Assembly (NCBI GenBank): GCA_001600635.1
Contig: BCKL01000013.1
Coordinates: 290,397 to 354,396, forward strand
Reading direction: 5' to 3'
DNA length: 64,000 nt
From: Leucosporidium creatinivorum
Taxonomy: Eukaryota > Basidiomycota > Microbotryomycetes > Leucosporidiales > Leucosporidiaceae
Shown: positions 43,750-57,132 of the stretch, in pieces
How the letters are laid out: each line of letters begins with the position of its first letter
How positions within the stretch are numbered: the stretch's first letter is position 1
Position numbers and translations under genes: made by a program
The notes under the pieces: generated by a model
What the model was told of the DNA's origin: nothing
Seen by the model: the letters and a program-made list of their open reading frames with translations, nothing else
Database searches by the model: none

Positions 43750-46700
43750 TTATCGCAGATCCAGCTCGACGGCTTCATCATCACTAGCAACATCGTACCC
43801 TTTCTCGCCACCGCCCTTCTTCTCCACCAGCTGCACGAACGGCTCAGCCTTCGGCGCCGAACCGACGTCGCCCTCCTCCAAGGTGCCGCCCATCCGCATC
43901 TGCAGGTCGCCGAGGCGCTCAGTGATGGCGAAATTCTGGCTGACGGAGAGGGCTTTGAGCAGCGAGGCCTCTTGATGCGAGTGGAGCGACCGCCGTAGAG
44001 TGCCGGCGAGGAAGGGGGTGAGAAGGGCGAGTGGCCAAGAGGACGGGATCGCGGGCAGGACCTATCGAGTAGACGGTCAGCACGAGAGCTCATACGACGG
44101 TCGCGAGTCGGCGTCTCACCTCGAGCGTGTTGAGGTGCATGGCTTGAGTCTCGAGTAATCGCGCCATCTCCTTCCTCGCGCCCTCGCTCTCCAACACCTC
44201 CTCGCCCGCTCGTCCAGCCAAGCACATGTCGACCAGCAACCGAGCTAGTGACTTCCTCCTCTCCTCCAGCTCGCCCTCCTTCTTTGCCGAGACGGCCTTT
44301 TTCCGCCGGGCGGATGAGCCTGAGGACGGCAGGGCGAGTGCCGAAGCGGCGGCGGCGACGTCGCTTGATGCGAGAGGGTCGCCAGCTTGGTGGGAGTAGG
44401 ATTCGGCAGAGGTGAAGTCGTGGAGGGTGTGAAGGAGGAGGGATAGCGCTTGTCGATCGAGATGTAGCTGTGGGCGAGGTAGGAGGTCAGCCCGCGACTT
44501 CAGAAATGATCCGTCGGAACTCACCTTGCCGTATACGATGGCTCTTTCCAGCGTCAACCCACGGAGACCCTTGACCTCCATGTCCTCCAACTCCTGCTTC
44601 ACCGCCGTGACGTCGTACTTTGACGAGGCGCCGAGGAAGAGGATCGCCTTGAGCCGAACTCGATCGAACAAGGCGTTGGGAGAGTCGGAGGAGTATCGAG
44701 AGACGAGGAAGGCGAGGAATGATGGTGAAGGTGATGGCGAGGTGGAGAGAAGCTCAGCATAGTCGGATTCTGCGAGCGAAAGCTAGAGTCAGCTTGCGAC
44801 GCGCGCAGGACCGACAAGAAGTTTTCGCACCTTGGTCGCGTAGACGGGACTTGGTCGCAGAATCGTCCAGTAGCTCCGCCAAGCGATCAATGTACCGTTT
44901 GACGAGGTCGGCATGTAGTCGCGAATCCTGCGCCGAGAGCCGAGCGTTAGCAGCCACGTTCAGCGCTCGACAACGTCCGAAGGAAGCTCACCGTATCCCT
45001 TTCCTGCAGAACGGCACCTTCGAGGTACTGGTCCGCTGCATCGCCATCGACGGCGCGGATCTTGCCGAACAGGTCGCGAGTCTCGAAAGTGAGAGTCTGC
45101 TTCGGGTCGCTGAAGAGCTGGTGAATGGACAAAGGGTCAGCGAAGCAGCTCGAGAGACTCGACCAGCCGAACGCTCACCTTCAAGCCCAGTGCCCGGTCT
45201 CGCTGCAGAAGCCACAGGCCGAAACGCTCGACGATGGCCTTGTCCTTGGTCTTCCACAGCAAGTCGAAGATCTGCTGCAAGCCGTTGGTGAAATCCTCGT
45301 CGACGTAAATGCCCTCGAAGATCCTGCACATGGGGTTGTTGGGTCAGTCGGCTCTCTCTGGTTGCCCCCGAGCCGAACTCACTTGGTCCAAATCTTCAAC
45401 GTCTTGATCACCTCGCCCTTCCTGAGCAAGAGCGAGCTCAAAACTTGATATAACCCAGCGTTGAGTAGCGCAGGCTCCACCTGGAGGAAGACGCAGTCGT
45501 TGGGCTCGGCGAGAAGGACGACGAGGTCGGCCGAGCGCCCTTCCTCGGCGAGTAAGCGGACGAGCGTAGTGTCGACGACCTGCGAGCCAGTAAGTCAGCT
45601 CTATGATATGACGATAAGAAGAAGCAGACGACTCACCATGTCCACCTTCCTCGAATCATTCGCGCCGCTCAGTCTAGCCTCGCCATTCTTCCTCGCTCTC
45701 CGCCATTTGGTCAAGTAGGACGACAGACAATCCCGAGCCGTCGTTCCGAGCATCGTGCGCAGCTCCATGGTAGGCGGTGCAGTCTCGACGTCCGGCTTAA
45801 GGTGCGGCGAGTAGTTGCGAGTAAGGTTGGCCATGACTGCGAGGGAACAGCGCGGGGGTCAGCATGACGTCGAGCGATACGATTAACCGAAGAGAAACAT
45901 ACTGTAGTCGTCGATAGCCTTGCCCTCGAGCACCTCCGCCTTGACTCCCTGGCAGACGTCGACCTCGTCCTTGTCGCCGATGAGCGGGTCTCGGAGGTCG
46001 GGGAACATGCGGACGACGAGGCGAGGATCGCATTGCGAGCGAAGGAAGAGGTTAAAGGCGTCTTGGAAGAGTGTCGCGTGGAGCTGATGGTACGCCGCTC
46101 CGAGATAGACGTAGGCGAGCTCGGGATTCTGTTGGCCGGGGAGTAGACGCGTAGGGGCAGATCAGTGAAAGCCCACTCTGATGGATGAGAGCAGATGTAG
46201 CTCACTGCAGCCACTCCGCCACTGCCAGCCTTCTCGACCTGATCTGCCATCGCCAAAGCCTCCTCGACCCTCCCCTTCTCCATCAGCGCATCGGCCTGCA
46301 CCACCAGCGTCAATGGCGTCAAGCCGTACAGGCTGTTCTTTCCTACTACTAGGGTTTTAGTGGCTGTTCTCTTCCCCTTTCCTTTGTCTTGCTGCCCTCT
46401 TCCCGAGCTCGACGACATGGACGAGCGAGGTCGCCTCGTCGGGGTGGTCGGCCATGCTGGCGGGACAGACGAGGGGAGAAGAGGAACAGAGACGAGCTCG
46501 ATCTTATTGGCCCCGGTCGCGGAGCCGAGGTCGAGGCCTGAGTGCGAGTAGAAGAGTGAGCGAGGTTGGAGGGCGAGAGGCGAGGAGGAAGTGGGGAGGG
46601 ACACGACTTGAACGATCTCCTGGGTGTGCAGCGAGTGGATCTCGATCGTGTTGTTGTGGAGGAGGGCGATGGAGTAGAGAGGGTCGACCACTGGCGAGGA

Positions 46701-48131
46701 GAACGTCAGCTCTAGAGTCTCAGGAGAACGGCGACCGAACTCCACTCACCGAGACTGCGAAGGTTGCTCGCCCATTCCAGAGTACCGCGACATGGCTCTC
46801 CCGTCTCAGCGATAAAGACTCCGAGCGTCGTGCTGCCCGTATGACTCGCTACGAGGAACTCGTTGGTGGCAGCGCAGGCGAGGGCTGGCCGTTGGCGAGG
46901 ATCAATTCCTGCTGGCGGTGGTGGTGTCGAGGCGTTCGAGGAGGTAGACAGCGGTCGAGCGTTGTTGTTGGGCTCCTACAAAGGGTTACACAGTCAGCTC
47001 AACTCGGGCGAGGACCAGATCGCCGTGCCTCACCTGTGAGATGGGAAGGAGAGGGAGAGCGTGGGCGTTCTCCAAGTCGATAATGGAGTAGGTCTCGGCG
47101 TCGGCGATGCAGACATATCCTCGCCTGAGCACCGAAATGAGTGCACCACCGGGAAGCGGTAGGTCCTGCTCGAGAGCGACATCAGTCGCCGAAGCTCAAG
47201 CCTCGCGAACGGCGTCGGCGCACCTTGAGTCGAGTGATGCCCTCGTCGGTGATCTTGAGCAGGTGCAGCATCCGCTTGGTGATGGCACAGATGTGCATGG
47301 CGTCAGGCGAGCCCCCGCCGGCCAGCTCGTCTTGATCCAGCGAGAACGTCCTGACCCCTCGCAGCGCTGGGAACGCGTGCACCGAGAGCGGCGTAAGCGA
47401 ATTGAGAGAGTGGAACGTCAGGATGCCCTCTGTAAGAATGGTCAGCTTTGTTACAGCCTGCTGCAGCATGCTCCCCTCTCACCTGAGAGCAGCACGGCCT
47501 TGTCGAGTCGAGCGAGCAGGGCGATACCGTCGGCGGTCTTGCGAGCGGGCGAAGTGATCTCCTCGTCCAGGTCGAGAGCACAGACCTGTAAGAGAGCAGA
47601 TGAGCTACACGCTGAAGCTCCCCTCTGTAGCTCAACTCACCTCTCGTAAGCTCGGGCTGGTCGGCGTGCGTCGACCCCCACTACTTGCAGGCGAAGTAGC
47701 TCTCGGGCTCATCGTGCCCCAAGCTGGCGGTGCGCTGCCTTCTCCCACTTCATACAGCTTGATCCTCCCATCGCTACCGCCAACCCAGACCCTGTCCTCC
47801 GCCGCCTCGACACTGCGAACACTCGCTACCTTGAGCGGTTCTCCTGCTCCTCCTGGGGAGCCACCGGTCGCGGTCGCGACGTTGGAGACGAGCTGTCCGA
47901 GTCGACTCCTTGCTGCGCTTGGTGGTGAGCCTGGCGGCTGCTTTGTTGGCGAGGAAGGGAGCGAGGAGTTGGTGGACGACGACGCCGCGAAGGAGAAGAC
48001 GGGCGAGATGAGCGGGTGGAGACTGAAGGGAGGCAGCTCCAGCGGCAGCAGCGGCGTCGAGGAAGCCAGCTTGGGCGGCGAGTGAGACGAAGTGAGATGT
48101 AGCGAAGGGCGAGATGAGGAGAGAGAGCGAG
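43750..48131 (-). CDS. VPS39: Vps39/Vam6-like HOPS vesicle-tethering subunit
   Basis: Large multi-exon gene (about 14 exons). Near the N-terminus, LLPLELPPFSLHPLIS and KVASVRSVEAAEDRVWVGGSDGRIKLYEV start a CNH/beta-propeller domain, continued by DKAVLLSEGILTFHSL, YVCIADAETYSIIDLENA and LYSIALLHNNTIEIHSL. A clathrin-repeat-like helical region follows (VVQADALMEKGRVEEAL; VDTTLVRLLAEEGRSADLV), and the C-terminus has the Vps39 domain-2-type block YDVTAVKQELEDM, RAIVYGKLHLDRQALSLLLH and WPLALLTPFLAGTLRRSLHS. Vps39 tethers membranes at vacuole/late endosome with Rab7 and takes part in mitochondria-vacuole contacts. The start is not resolved: the coding frame is clear to 48131, where a CTCTCAG acceptor begins it; an upstream exon with ATGs at 48402 or 48384 can join in phase, but its residues look poor. 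Confidence 0.8.
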
Positions 48132-48485
48132 CTGAGAGAGCGAGAGGAGCGTGCGAGAGTTGAGTCTACGCGGAGGCAGCAAGAAGGAGCTGCTTAGTGC
48201 TGAGGACTGCTGGCTGTGCTGCACTTTCAAGCTCACATGCAGGCGAGCTGGCGCTTCGCCCTTTACGCTCCCCGGCCCCTCTCTGCCTTCGCCGAGCTGC
48301 ACTTCGATGGGGCCGAGCTGCTCGCAAATTGAGCAGGCCGAGAGCTGGGTTAACGGTTTCGAATAGCTTTACACGCCCGACCATAGCGAAGGAACCGAGC
48401 AAGATGTAACTACCGAGAAGCAGAAGGAGACCAAGGGGCCCGTCGCTCCAACTGCAGGTTCGCCTCTCGCCAACGCCATCTCGTC
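48132..48485. promoter_or_regulatory. Divergent region, Vps39 and bromodomain gene
   Basis: 354 bp. May contain an unproven first exon of the Vps39 gene on the minus strand (about 48402-48238, ending at a GTGAGC donor). Nothing else seen. Confidence 0.4.
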
Positions 48486-50411
48486 ATGCCGGGTCTCGCT
48501 GCTACGGTCCCTTCGGATGCTCCACCGCTCTCCGTCACCTCGCAAAAGCTGCTGCTGGCTCAGGCAGTCGCCGAGCTGGGCACTTCAGACTGGGACGCCG
48601 TCGCCTCGATGCTCGCTTCGTCAACTCATCTCGTCGCAGAGCACAAGGATGCAGTGACTTCAGAGGTGAGCACTCCCGCTGTAGCCTTGCTCCTAGCAAC
48701 ACAGCTGACCCTTGCTGATCGCCCTGCAGCTCTGCCAGCGCGTGTTTGGGGAGCTGCTCAAGGAGGAGGGACTCGACGGGTGAGTGGACCGCTGTGGACT
48801 CGCTTGAATGGTATAGCTGACCTAACACCACCTCTACAGAGCTCAAGCTGCTGAGCCAAATTGTACGCTGCTCCTCAGCTCTCAGCGCGCTCCCAGTAGC
48901 TGACCCTCTCGTTCGCCCTTCGCAGCTCGACCGTCTCGTAAACTGGTTCGCAAGTTCTACACCGCATCACTGCAGGACGCCTACAGCACCGTGACTTACT
49001 CCTTCACGCAAGAGAAGTACGCTTTCTCGCTTCCAGCTGCCGGCGCCTCTCTCCGCCTTCCCCTCGCTTTCGCTGACTCTTCACCTACAGACAACTGCTC
49101 AGCAACATCTCCTCCATCAAATCCGGTTCTCAGAACGCCGCCCTCCTCGCCGCTCTATCCCCTACTACCCGCGCCCGCGTCGTCCCAGCCTCGTCCGTTC
49201 CGCCGAAACCCCAGCCGGCACCAGGATCTCCTACACGACCCACCAGCCGCGGCGGGCGGAAGAGCCCGCGCAAAGCCGGCAAGGAGGAAGAGCAAGAATA
49301 TGATGGGGATGCGGCTATGAAGGAGGAGCAGGAGGAAGCAGTGCCCGATTCGGAGGGCGCGGGAGAAGAGGAGGAAGTCAGCGAGAGCTTGCGGGGGAAG
49401 AGAAGGGAGAAGGAGAAGGAAGTGAAGGCTGAGATGGAGGAGGATGGTAGTGAGCAGGAAGAGGGCGAGGGAGAAGAGGAAGAGGAGGGAGCTACTCGGT
49501 CGTCGGCGAGGAAGGGCAAAGGACGAGCGGGTGCGGGAGGGAGGAAGACCAGGAGAGGAGCCGTCGAGGAGGAGGAGGAGCGGGAAGAGAGCGTGGCCGA
49601 TGAAGAGGGCACGCCCGCTGCTGATGAGGATGGAGAAGGGGAGGGAGAGGGCACCGGCGATGATGAGGAGACTGGCGGTCGCAAGAGGAGCGGACGTAGG
49701 AAGACTCAACCGCCGGTAGCAAGAGGTAAGCTCGTGTGCTCTTCTCATAGCTCGCTTTGAGCTGATCTTGTTTCCTCGCAGTCACCAAGCGAGGCAACAA
49801 ACGCAAGACGAGCGAGCCGTTCTCACCTCCACCATCGGGCGGCTCCAGCGACCGTCAAACAAAGCGCATCAAAACCGAAGGCGAGGTGCTAGCTGGTACG
49901 CCCCGCTGTGACCCTCTTCCTCTCTTGCCGCCCGCCGCTGACCCTACTTCCCCCCTCGCAGCCGATGGCGCCCGCTTCCGCAAAGCCATCACCCTCATCC
50001 TCTCCCGCCTGGACGACGACCCCTCGGTCAACATGTTCAAGTCCGCCGTCCGGAAGGCCGACGCTCCCGCCTACCCCGACGCCGTCAAACGACCCATGTG
50101 GCTCGCGCAGGTGACGAGTCGCGTCAAGAAGGGCATCACGAGGGATCATATCGAGTTGATGAGGGATGTGGCGCTGCTGTGCGCCAATGCGATTCAGTTC
50201 AATGGGAGGGACGATAATGTAGGCCAGGAGGCTGTTGAGCTGTGGGGAAAGTTTGAGGGGTGAGTTCGGCGCCGAGCTTGCGCTTTCGGCTGCTCGAGTC
50301 GCGGAGAACTGACCTTCTCTTCTCCTTTTACTCTGCTTCTCTTTCCTTGTCTCTCCCGTTCGCAACAGCATGATGGAGGAATACCTCTCTCGCAATCAAC
50401 AGGACGACTAA
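48486..50411 (+). CDS. Bromodomain protein, BRD8/Bdc1-like
   Basis: Eight exons, starting MPGLAATVPSDAPPLSVTSQ and ending RNQQDD. The N-terminal part (QKLLLAQAVAELGTSDWDAV, then LCQRVFGELLKEEGL and RKLVRKFYTASLQDAYS) is like the SANT-like start and following helix of BRD8/Bdc1. The middle is a long, very acidic Glu/Lys/Arg stretch (about residues 200-330). The bromodomain is at the end: RFRKAITLILSRLDDDPSVN, YPDAVKRPMWLAQVTSRVKK and HIELMRDVALLCANAIQFNG, including the conserved Asn that contacts acetyl-lysine. Bdc1/BRD8 is a subunit of the NuA4/TIP60 histone acetyltransferase complex, so a role in chromatin acetylation is likely. Family call is by architecture rather than by high identity. 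Confidence 0.82.
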
Positions 50412-51454
50412 TTTCGCTTCCCCTCGCCCTCGCCATAGCACACTTCTGTACCACTTTACGTCTTCCGTTCCGTTCAGCAATACATCCATCCATCTCTACT
50501 AATACCCTTGACCGGCTCACACAACGAGCGCGCAAGGCCGCCGTGCACCGCGGAAGCGAGCGCCGAGTTTCGCTGGGCAGTCTGGCAGTCGGGAGGCGGT
50601 ACTGAAGGGTGATGATGAGTCGAGCTTTGAGCGATGCCTCCACCTCAAGCCGAGCCGTACGAGCGAGCTGGTGACCATGCAGGTACCCAGCTTTGCGATG
50701 TTCCAGGCTCAAAGTCTCGGCGAAGAAAGCGGTGCTCGGTCGGAAACTCGGCGGGTCAAGGGCTTGACGGCTGAAGTCCGTTGCATCTGTAGTGCGATAG
50801 CTCAAAATATTGCTCAGCTTGTAACAAGGCTCCGCAAGAATCCCCACCTCGAGCAGCAAGCTCTAGCGCAGAGGGGTAGGCCGAGCCTCGTGATCTGTCT
50901 GTCAAGTCCGAGATGAGAAGCGGCGACCGAGAGGTGCAGCTGGACGAAGCACGAAGACGAAGAACAAGACGTGCAGCAAAGTGTGCGTTCGAGCAAGATC
51001 CCAAGATGTGGTCCTGTACGGACAAGGATGGAAGCCGAGCAAGCGGGCGGTGGCGGAGGGAGCGCCGAAGGAGCAAAGGGGGAGGTGCGCCGAGGAATCT
51101 TTCATCGCCTGCAATGATACAAGCTCGGCTCTTTCGCTTCCTTGAGAGCCGTTTCGAGCCGTGGGGAGAGCGACATGTACATGGCCTTAGTACAAGGTAA
51201 GAGCCCAGAGTAAGTACTTCATGGGCGGGCAATTGCACTCTGAATACGAAACGAGTGCAAGTTGCAACACGAAAAGTAAGGGGGGCCTTGCTGTACGCCG
51301 CGAACCAGCTCACCGCGAACACGGCCTTCGAAGCTTGGCGGTCTCCTTCAAGACTTGACGACCTCGGTTTCGCCTCTTTGCTTCCTCCCACACCTCTCTG
51401 CATCCTTCTAGGCCTACTATCAGCCTACAGGACGTCCCCAAGGACAGCTCCACC
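50412..51454. other. Gene-free kilobase before the calcium ATPase
   Basis: No GCTGAC branch sites or paired splice signals on either strand, in contrast to every genic region here. A 215-codon minus frame (51403-50756) shows no domain and a composition typical of random GC-rich sequence. Probably 3' UTR plus promoter. Confidence 0.5.
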
Positions 51455-54400
51455 ATGTCCTCAACGCCCCCTCACGCGTCGGCACCCCCTCCTCCCACTT
51501 TCAGCCTCTTGCCCGCTGGCGCTTCTTCAGCCACTACGCTCAACCCGGCGATCGCCATCGACACGACTGCCACTGCTCCTACTACCGCTTCTGTATTTCA
51601 CTCGGCCAGCAGCGAGTATGGTCCGCCTTCGCCCAGCGGCAGTGCAGAGCCCTTCGTCCAGAAATCCTCGCTCGGACTGAGGGACAACGTCGATGTAAGT
51701 AGGAGTGATTTATTCTTCTCCTTCATTTCGCTCTGCTGTATCGTCCTGTACGAGCACGTTTCTGAGCGAGGCGGCATTTGCTTCGCGAGGCTCTCGCACG
51801 CGGATCCGAGCCCCTTCGCGTTGGGCTTGGCAGTCTCTGCTGAATTGATGCAGAGCGGGAAGCTAGCTGGTGGCACGGTGACCTCTCAAGCAGGTTCCTG
51901 CAGACTCGTAGAAGCTGTTGTGTCGTGCCGAGGCCGAAGCAAGCATACCACCGGCGACCGAGGCGCATGTTTCAGCATCTCGCGATGGACGCAGGGCACG
52001 TTCAGTTGCAGGGGAGCAGCTTGAACACGAGCAGAAGTCTGCAGACTCGTTCGAACACTATCACTGACATCGGTTCGCATCTCTTTCGCAACAGCCCGAT
52101 GCCACTCGCCGCGACTACGAGTCGCAGAAGCTCGGAGTTGGATACAACTCCTCCGACGACGGCCACTCGAGCAAGGGACATGCACGCCGCCCTTCCAACG
52201 CCCTCTCCTTCACCTCTACCATCCCCGAGGGCACCACCGCTCGTGCTTCGCCGGATCTCGAGGCCGGACTCGTCGACGGCGCCGAGGATGAGGAGCCCAA
52301 GAAGGGCAAGATCCTCGGAATCTTCCCTCGCCGGCAGAAGAAGGAGATCGTCCCCTTCAAGTTCCCCGACCCTTCACCGGACCAGATGGGGCCCTTCAAC
52401 AAGGCGCTCCTCCCCTCGGTGCTCTACAACATGTTCGATCCCAAGAGCTACCACCACCTCGCCGAGATTGGCGGCACCAAGACTGTTCTCGAGGGACTCA
52501 AGACCAACCCCAAGACTGGACTCTCCGACCAGGGCGACGACTTTGACGAGCGCATTCGGGTCTACGGCGCCAACCGAGTGCCTCAGAAGAAGTCCAAGTC
52601 TTTCCTCGCTCTCTGCTGGGCCGCCTACACCGTGAGTTTCTCCCTGGCTTCAATTCGCATAGCTCAAGCTGACTCCTTTCCTCTTCGTCGCGCGCAGGAC
52701 AAGGTCCTCATCATCCTTTCGGTCGCCGCCATCGTTTCGCTCGCTCTCGGCATCTACACCACGGTCGGCACTGAGCCTCACCAATACCCGTCCACTCGCT
52801 GCCCCGGCAACATTTGCACTGAACCCCAGGTGCGCGATCTCGCTGATCTTCGACCGAGGAGACGAGCTCGGCGCTGATCCCTTTGTCTCCGCTCGCAGGT
52901 CGAATGGGTCGAGGGAGTCGCCATCACCATCGCTATCTTCATCGTCGTCATGGTCGGATCCGTCAACGATTGGCAGAAGGAGCGCCAGTTCCAGAAGCTC
53001 AAGTAAGCGCAGCATTCGTCTTCGCCGCCTGAGTACCTCGCTGACCTTCTCGCCCACCTTCGCAGCGCTCAGAAGGAAGAACGCAACGTCAAGGTCGTCC
53101 GCAACGGATCCGAACGCCTCATGTCCGTCTACGACGTTGTCGTCGGTGACATCCTCTACGTCGAGCCGGGAGAGATCCTCCCCGTCGACGGTCTCTTCCT
53201 CTCGGGTCACAACGTTCGCTGCGACGAGTCGGGCGCTACTGGAGAATCGGACGCTGTTCGCAAGGCTCCCTACGAGGAGCTCGATGGCTCGGAGAAGGGC
53301 AAGGTCGATTGCTTCCTCCTTTCGGGATCCAAGGTCCTCGAGGGAGTCGGACAGTACGTCGCTACCAACGTCGGTCAGAACTCGTTCCACGGCAAGATCA
53401 TGATGTGTACGTCTCTTTCGCTTCATTCCGCTCCTCGCGCTGACTTGATTACCGCCCACAGCGCTCCAGGGCGACACCGAGGACACTCCCCTCCAGCTCA
53501 AGCTCAACGCCCTCGCCGAGCTGATCGCCAAGCTCGGTTCCGCTGCCGGTCTCATCCTCTTCGCCTCGCTCATGATCCGGTGAGCTCTACCCTGCCGCCA
53601 TAAATACGAGCATGCCGACTGACTTGCATGCCGCTCGCAGCTTCTTCGTCAACCTCGCTCGCAACCCCGACCGCACCGCCGATGAGAAGGCTCAAAACTT
53701 CATCCAGGTCCTCATTATCTCTGTCACCGTTGTTGTCGTCGCTGTCCCCGAGGGTGAGTAGTCGTCGAGACCGACGAGTCCAGCGCAGCGCTAACAGATG
53801 CCGCCAATCCTTGCAGGACTTCCCCTCGCCGTCACTCTCGCTCTCGCTTTCGCCACTCGTCGCATGACCAAGGCTGCCCTCCTCGTTCGTGTCCTCGGCG
53901 CTTGCGAGACCATGGCCAACGCTACCGTCATCTGCACCGACAAGACTGGAACCCTCACGCAGAACAAGATGTCCGTCGTCGCCGGCTCCATCGGAATCCA
54001 CCTCAAGTTCGCCGACCGCCTTGCCGAGAACGCCACCCGCACCAACGCCAACGACGACCGCGACCCCGAGAAGATCAACTCGGAAGAGAAGCAAATCGAG
54101 GCCGCTCCTTCCCGCCAGGGTCGCCTCGACTTCTCGACCGACATGACCGACATCAACAAGCACGTCTCGCCCAGCCTCCGCAAGCTCCTCAACGACTCGG
54201 TCGCCATCAACTCTACCGCTTTCGAGGGAACCGACGAGCACGGCTCCGAGGGAGGATTCGTCGGCTCCAAGACCGAGACCGCCCTCATGTCGTTCGCTGT
54301 CGGCCAGGGATGGCCCCACTACCGCGAGGCCCGTGACAACGCCAAGGTCGTCCAGATGATTCCCTTCAGCTCCGAGCGCAAGGCCATGGGAGTCGTCCTC

Positions 54401-56833
54401 CAGCTGCCCAACGGAACCTACCGCCTGCTGCTTAAGGGAGCCTCTGAGGTCCTCGCCAAGCTCTGCGAGCGTCACGTCGTCGTCGAGGAGAACACCGACC
54501 CCAGCATTGGAAGGGAGGACGACGACATCGCCACCGCCGAGTTCAACGAGGAGACGCGCGCCAACATCTGTACGCCGCCTTGCTCACCTTCGCCGAGCGC
54601 CTTTCGCTGACTCTTCGCTTCCACAACAGCTCGCACCATCATCTTCTACGCCTGCCAGTCCCTTCGCACCATCGCCCTCTGCTCCCGCGACTTCCCCAGC
54701 TGGCCTCCTGCCAAGACTGAGATGAGCGCCGAGGGAGAGGTCGACTACAACGCCATCGCCCGCGATCTCACTCTCGTCGCCGTCACCGCCATCGAGGACC
54801 CTCTTCGCGAGGGAGTCACCAACGCCGTCCAGACTTGCCAGAAGGCCGGTGTGCAGGTCAAGATGTGTACTGGGTGCGCGCCATCTCGCCCTTCCTTGTC
54901 CGCTCGGCGCTGAGAGCTGACCCGCTCCCATCCTCCCGCAGAGACAACGTCCTCACGGCCAGGTCCATCGCTTCCCAGTGCGGCATCTTCACCAAGGGTG
55001 GTATCATCATGGAGGGACCCGTCTTCCGCAAGCTCACCGTCGCTCAACGCCACGAGGTCGTTCCCCGTCTTCAAGTCCTCGCTCGTTCGTCGCCCGAGGA
55101 CAAGAAGGTCCTCGTCGAACACCTCAAGAGCATGGGAGAGGTCGTCGGAGTCACTGGTGACGGTACCAACGATGGACCCGCTCTCAAGACTGCCAACGTT
55201 GGATTTTCGTGAGTTCTTTGGTCGCCTTCTCGTCGAGTCGAACCTGAGCTGACTTGTCTCTTCGCCTCGCAGGATGGGTATCGCCGGAACCGAGGTCGCC
55301 AAAGAGGCCTCCGACATCATTCTCATGGACGACAACTTCGCTAGCATCGTCTCCGCCATCATGTGGGGACGTTGCGTCAACGACTCGGTCAAGAAGTTCC
55401 TCCAGGTGAGCTCGTCCGGCGCTCTCTGCACGGGTTCAGCTGCTGACTCGTTTTGCTCGCCCAGTTCCAACTCTCCGTCAACGTCACTGCCGTCATCATC
55501 ACCTACGTTACCGCCGTCTCCTCCAACGACGAGGAGTCAGTCCTCACCGCCGTTCAGCTCCTCTGGGTCAACCTCATCATGGACACCTTCGCCGCCCTCG
55601 CTCTCGCCACCGACCCCGCCTCGCCCGAGGTGCTCGATCGCAAGCCCGACCGCAAGACCTCGCCCCTCATCTCGGCGCAAATGTGGATGATGATCCTCGG
55701 CCAGGCTCTCTACCAGATCATCGTCGCTCTCGTCCTCCACTTTGCTGGTCACCAGATTCTCGGCTTCAGCGGCACCGACGAGGCCGTCAGGATCGACCAG
55801 GACAACGAGCTCTCGACCTTGATCTTCAACTCCTTCGTCTTCTGCCAAATCTGTGCGTAGCCATCTTGGCCAGTATCTCCTTCGCGCCGCTGCTGACTCT
55901 GTCGCATCGACAGTCAACATGCTCAACGCTCGTCGTCTCGACCGTGGCCTCAACATCTTCGTCGGCATCTTCAAGAACGCTTACTTCCTCGCCATCTTCG
56001 CCATCAGTGAGCTTCCACCACTCCTCGCTCGCCTCGCCCTCGCCACTAACCGCTTCTCTCCTCATCGCAGTGATCGGTGGACAAGCCCTCATCGTCAACT
56101 TTGGTGGAGCCGCCTTCCAAGTCGTTCGCATCGGCGGCCGCGACTGGGCCATCAGTATCGTGCTCGGCGCCATCTCTATCCCCATCGCCGTCCTCATCCG
56201 CCTGCTCCCTCCTGGACCCTTCGAGCGCATGCTCATCCGCCTCAGGCTCTACCCCGACCCCAACGCTCCTCTTCCTTCGGAGAGGCCTCAAGCCGAGGAG
56301 CAAAAGTGGGGAGAGGGCATCCAGAAGACCATCGACAACCTCCAGATGTACTCGCAAATCCGCGGTGGACGTGCTCGCGCTTCCAGCATCATTCGCAAGA
56401 GCCGCACCAAGCAGCTCCGCGAGCATGACATTCATCCTTCGGCGCTTAGTAAGTCGATCTTGGACTTTCGTTCTGCTCGCCGTCGCTGACCTCTTCTCCT
56501 CTCTGCAGTGGTCATGATGCCTTCGCTCGTCCTCGGATCCGTCGGAGCTGGATGGCGGCCGCAGGGCTCCCTCAGCGACCCCGCCGCCTCCGACCCCTCG
56601 CAGTCGACCGCCCATCTGTTCGAGACCGGTCACCTGGAGGAGGTGAGTCCCGTCGGCCTTTCGTTTCTCTTCTCGCCATGTATTGACTCTTCACTCTCCT
56701 ACAGGGCAAGGATGTTCTCGGCAACTCGATCAGCGGCGCTCGCCCGGGGCACTCTCGCGGCGCCTCCGTATCGTCGAGTCTCCCTCCCATTCCTCAGGGA
56801 GCTACTCTCCAGCCTCCCTCGCCTCAGAGGTAG
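51455..56833 (+). CDS. PMC1: P2B-type calcium-transporting ATPase (Pmc1-like)
   Basis: About 16 exons, starting [20 protein letters not shown]. The first intron (~400 nt) is long. Order of motifs: N-terminal regulatory part with basic [34 protein letters not shown] (typical before TM1); TM1-2; actuator TGES in [13 protein letters not shown]4 [20 protein letters not shown] with the calcium-site PEGL; phosphorylation site [14 protein letters not shown]; nucleotide-binding [11 protein letters not shown]; hinge [16 protein letters not shown]5-10 including [20 protein letters not shown]. The order and sequence fit PMCA/Pmc1, which clears cytosolic calcium into the vacuole or out of the cell. The C-terminal tail after TM10 is ~170 residues, Ser/Pro/Arg-rich, without a clear calmodulin site. 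Some regulatory control may be N-terminal, as in fungal and plant P2B pumps, which is inference. Confidence 0.93.
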
Positions 56834-57026
56834 TGCACTCTCTCGCCTTTCTACACCACTTAATCTCCCCCTTCCTCGTTCTTACAATCCCTCCCGTCTA
56901 CACACAAAAGGGTCTAGCTTTGCATCACTCACTGGGCAGTAGTATCGCCTTTGTTTCCTACTACCACCCCTCCCTTGTAACACTAAGGTTTGCTTACAGC
57001 ACTTCCTGAGCCGATACGAGAGAGAC

Positions 57027-57045
57027 CGAGCGAGCGAGCGAGCGA
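57027..57045. repeat. (CGAG)n short tandem repeat
   Basis: Four to five CGAG units in the convergent space (56834-57132) between the calcium ATPase and the GRAM/VASt gene. Confidence 0.8.
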
Positions 57046-57132
57046 AGTCCGAGACCTCCTTGAACTAAGAAACGAGTGCTTGAATGACATGCGAACGAGA
57101 TACAATAAATACAGCTACTTCCCACCAAGTCT

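Noticed and set aside
50756-51403. 215-codon minus-strand frame as a gene
   Set aside because: No domain, no start context and no introns in a genome where nearly all genes have them.
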